A program made the position numbers and the translations under genes. From positions 1-64,000 of the forward strand of contig CAICTM010000409.1 in assembly GCA_903772945.1 (NCBI GenBank): 64,000 nucleotides of DNA, written 5' to 3'. Positions 63,055-64,000 of the stretch are shown one piece after another (position 1 is the stretch's first letter; the number at the start of each line of letters is the position of its first letter). Under the pieces are notes generated by a model that was not told the DNA's origin, searched no databases, and saw only the letters and a list, made by a program, of their open reading frames with translations. Source of the DNA: Seminavis robusta (lineage: Eukaryota; Bacillariophyta; Bacillariophyceae; Naviculales; Naviculaceae).

Positions 63055-64000
63055 ATGGAGGCATTGCTAGAAAAGCAGCAACAGCTGCAGCACACCTATA
63101 TCCAAAGGCAGTCAAGAGTATTAGAAGAGGAGTCCAAATCATATGAGGACACTCTTGCCAGTGACAACAGTCATAAGGTCCACTGCGCGACACACCAACA
63201 GACTGCTGAAACATCTTTCTTCGAGTCTTTGAACCAAAACTTTGAGCCGCCGTCGTTACCGCTAGCGCTGCAAAGGTTTCATGGAGGGAGAAGAAACATA
63301 GCACCCGGTGCGTATGCCGCAGAAGGACCACTAGCTGACACGTACGTCACACCAGGGATAAGCCCACGGCACCCAGCAACACAATCTCCCAGTTCTGATG
63401 ATGGAAGTGAGCAAGGAGTGGAATTGACATCAGAAGATAGCAATCTTATTCAGGCTGAGCCAGTGGAGGAATTGGAAAACGAGCGGATTCCTACGGCTCA
63501 GCCAATATTTAAAAACGCCAAATGGTGGTGGAAGAGAAAGCTGTTCTGGTCACTCTCGGCAGAAGCACTGGTGGCAATACTTATTGTTCTGGCGATAACT
63601 ATTGGGGTTGCTGTCAAAAGCAATAGACACAACCAGATAGGTCATAAACAACAGCAAGGGGCCATACAAATACCAGAAAGCACCGGAGCCACAAGCCCAC
63701 CAAGAAGTTTTTTGGACAGCCTCAATCTTCCTGACTACACATTGGAGGCACTTGATGATCCAAATTCTCCACAATCAAAGGCTTATGAATGGCTGGTGGG
63801 AGACAATACAAGTCTTCCGAACTGGAGACTAGTTCAGCGATTTGCCCTGGCTACATTCTTCTATTCAACCAGAGGAGACTATTGGGTCAATAATCATGGT
63901 TGGCTGGACTGGCAAACACATGAGTGTGACTGGGAGCAGAATTTTGTTCTTCTTGAAGCTTCTGCAAGACGTCGCTGTGACATTTCAGGACAAATTATCT
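63055..64000 (+). CDS. LRR receptor-like membrane protein, 5' part only (continues beyond window)
   Basis: From the ATG at 63055 (MEALLEKQQQLQHTY) the frame is open to the window edge. The N-terminal 155 residues are polar. A transmembrane helix lies at about 164-184 (LSAEALVAILIVLAITIGVAV), preceded by a basic patch (WWWKRK) that predicts a cytosolic N-terminus. Next comes the pre-LRR domain: SPQSKAYEWLVGDNTSL, RLVQRFALATFFYST and HGWLDWQTHECDWE. The same order of blocks occurs in the five-exon LRR gene at 4186-7051 (SPQSMAFEWLMEE, RAVQRFVLATFYFA, NWLN...HECLWY). The LRRs themselves must lie to the right. Confidence 0.85.
   Translation, partial: MEALLEKQQQLQHTYIQRQSRVLEEESKSYEDTLASDNSHKVHCATHQQTAETSFFESLNQNFEPPSLPLALQRFHGGRRNIAPGAYAAEGPLADTYVTPGISPRHPATQSPSSDDGSEQGVELTSEDSNLIQAEPVEELENERIPTAQPIFKNAKWWWKRKLFWSLSAEALVAILIVLAITIGVAVKSNRHNQIGHKQQQGAIQIPESTGATSPPRSFLDSLNLPDYTLEALDDPNSPQSKAYEWLVGDNTSLPNWRLVQRFALATFFYSTRGDYWVNNHGWLDWQTHECDWEQNFVLLEASARRRCDISGQII

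Noticed and set aside
1-64000. CRISPR arrays, bacterial operons or retrovirus-like elements
   Set aside because: No regularly spaced identical repeats, no reverse transcriptase or capsid motifs, and gene structure is eukaryotic throughout.

Overview
The window looks like nuclear DNA of a diatom, most likely a raphid pennate species of the Seminavis/Fragilariopsis kind; the species is an inference. Reasons: genes are split by short GT-AG introns of about 70-110 bp, there are many plant-type LRR and BspA/DUF285 surface proteins, one gene carries a diatom-style plastid presequence (cleavage before Phe), and GT61 and CLC genes sit beside diatom-type proteins of unknown function. No rRNA, tRNA, CRISPR, retrovirus-like or capsid-bearing element was recognised.

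Layout. 0-2 kb: a CLC chloride channel (-), cut by the left edge. 2.2-3.45 kb: a broken CDC123-like gene. 3.5-9 kb: a five-exon LRR receptor-like gene (-) with a duplicated tail, a 450-bp Harbinger-like MITE and a small membrane LRR gene (+). 10.4-11.4 kb: a diatom membrane protein (-). 12.2-16 kb: a very long protein (+) combining an edema-factor/ExoY-like nucleotidyl cyclase core with a C-terminal macro domain. 16-31.2 kb: two paralogous genes (-) for a fatty-acyl-AMP ligase / acyl carrier / Pls-like membrane terminal domain; the left copy has a 1-bp frameshift and the right copy is whole. A BAHD acyltransferase gene lies between them, so the block resembles a small biosynthetic cluster. 32-33.5 kb: a GT61-like glycosyltransferase (+). 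34-41.1 kb: a 14-exon LRR/BspA surface protein (-) of about 1,915 residues. 42-48.7 kb: a patatin-like lipase, a neurotransmitter:sodium symporter-type carrier and a secreted metallo-beta-lactamase-fold protein (all -). 50.6-51.4 kb: a PAP2 phosphatase with a plastid presequence (+). 51.7-53.7 kb: a secreted Thr/Pro-rich protein (-). 54-54.9 kb: a frameshifted SDR (+). 55.1-57.1 kb: a cAMP-type seven-helix receptor (-). 58.3-60.9 kb: a type II Golgi-like glycosyltransferase (+) facing a second GT61-like gene (-). 61-62.6 kb: a hypothetical gene and a broken TIR-domain gene. 63.05 kb to the right edge: another LRR receptor-like gene (+).

Themes. Much of the window encodes surface, secretory or signalling functions: LRR receptors, a BspA adhesin-like protein, a GPCR, a candidate cyclic-nucleotide cyclase, Golgi glycosyltransferases and a secreted hydrolase. 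Recent duplication is visible at several scales: whole genes (acyl ligase pair, GT61 pair), exons (LRR and BspA cassettes), introns (two nearly identical neighbours) and short repeats. Splice sites were read by eye and checked for frame consistency; no transcript data were available.
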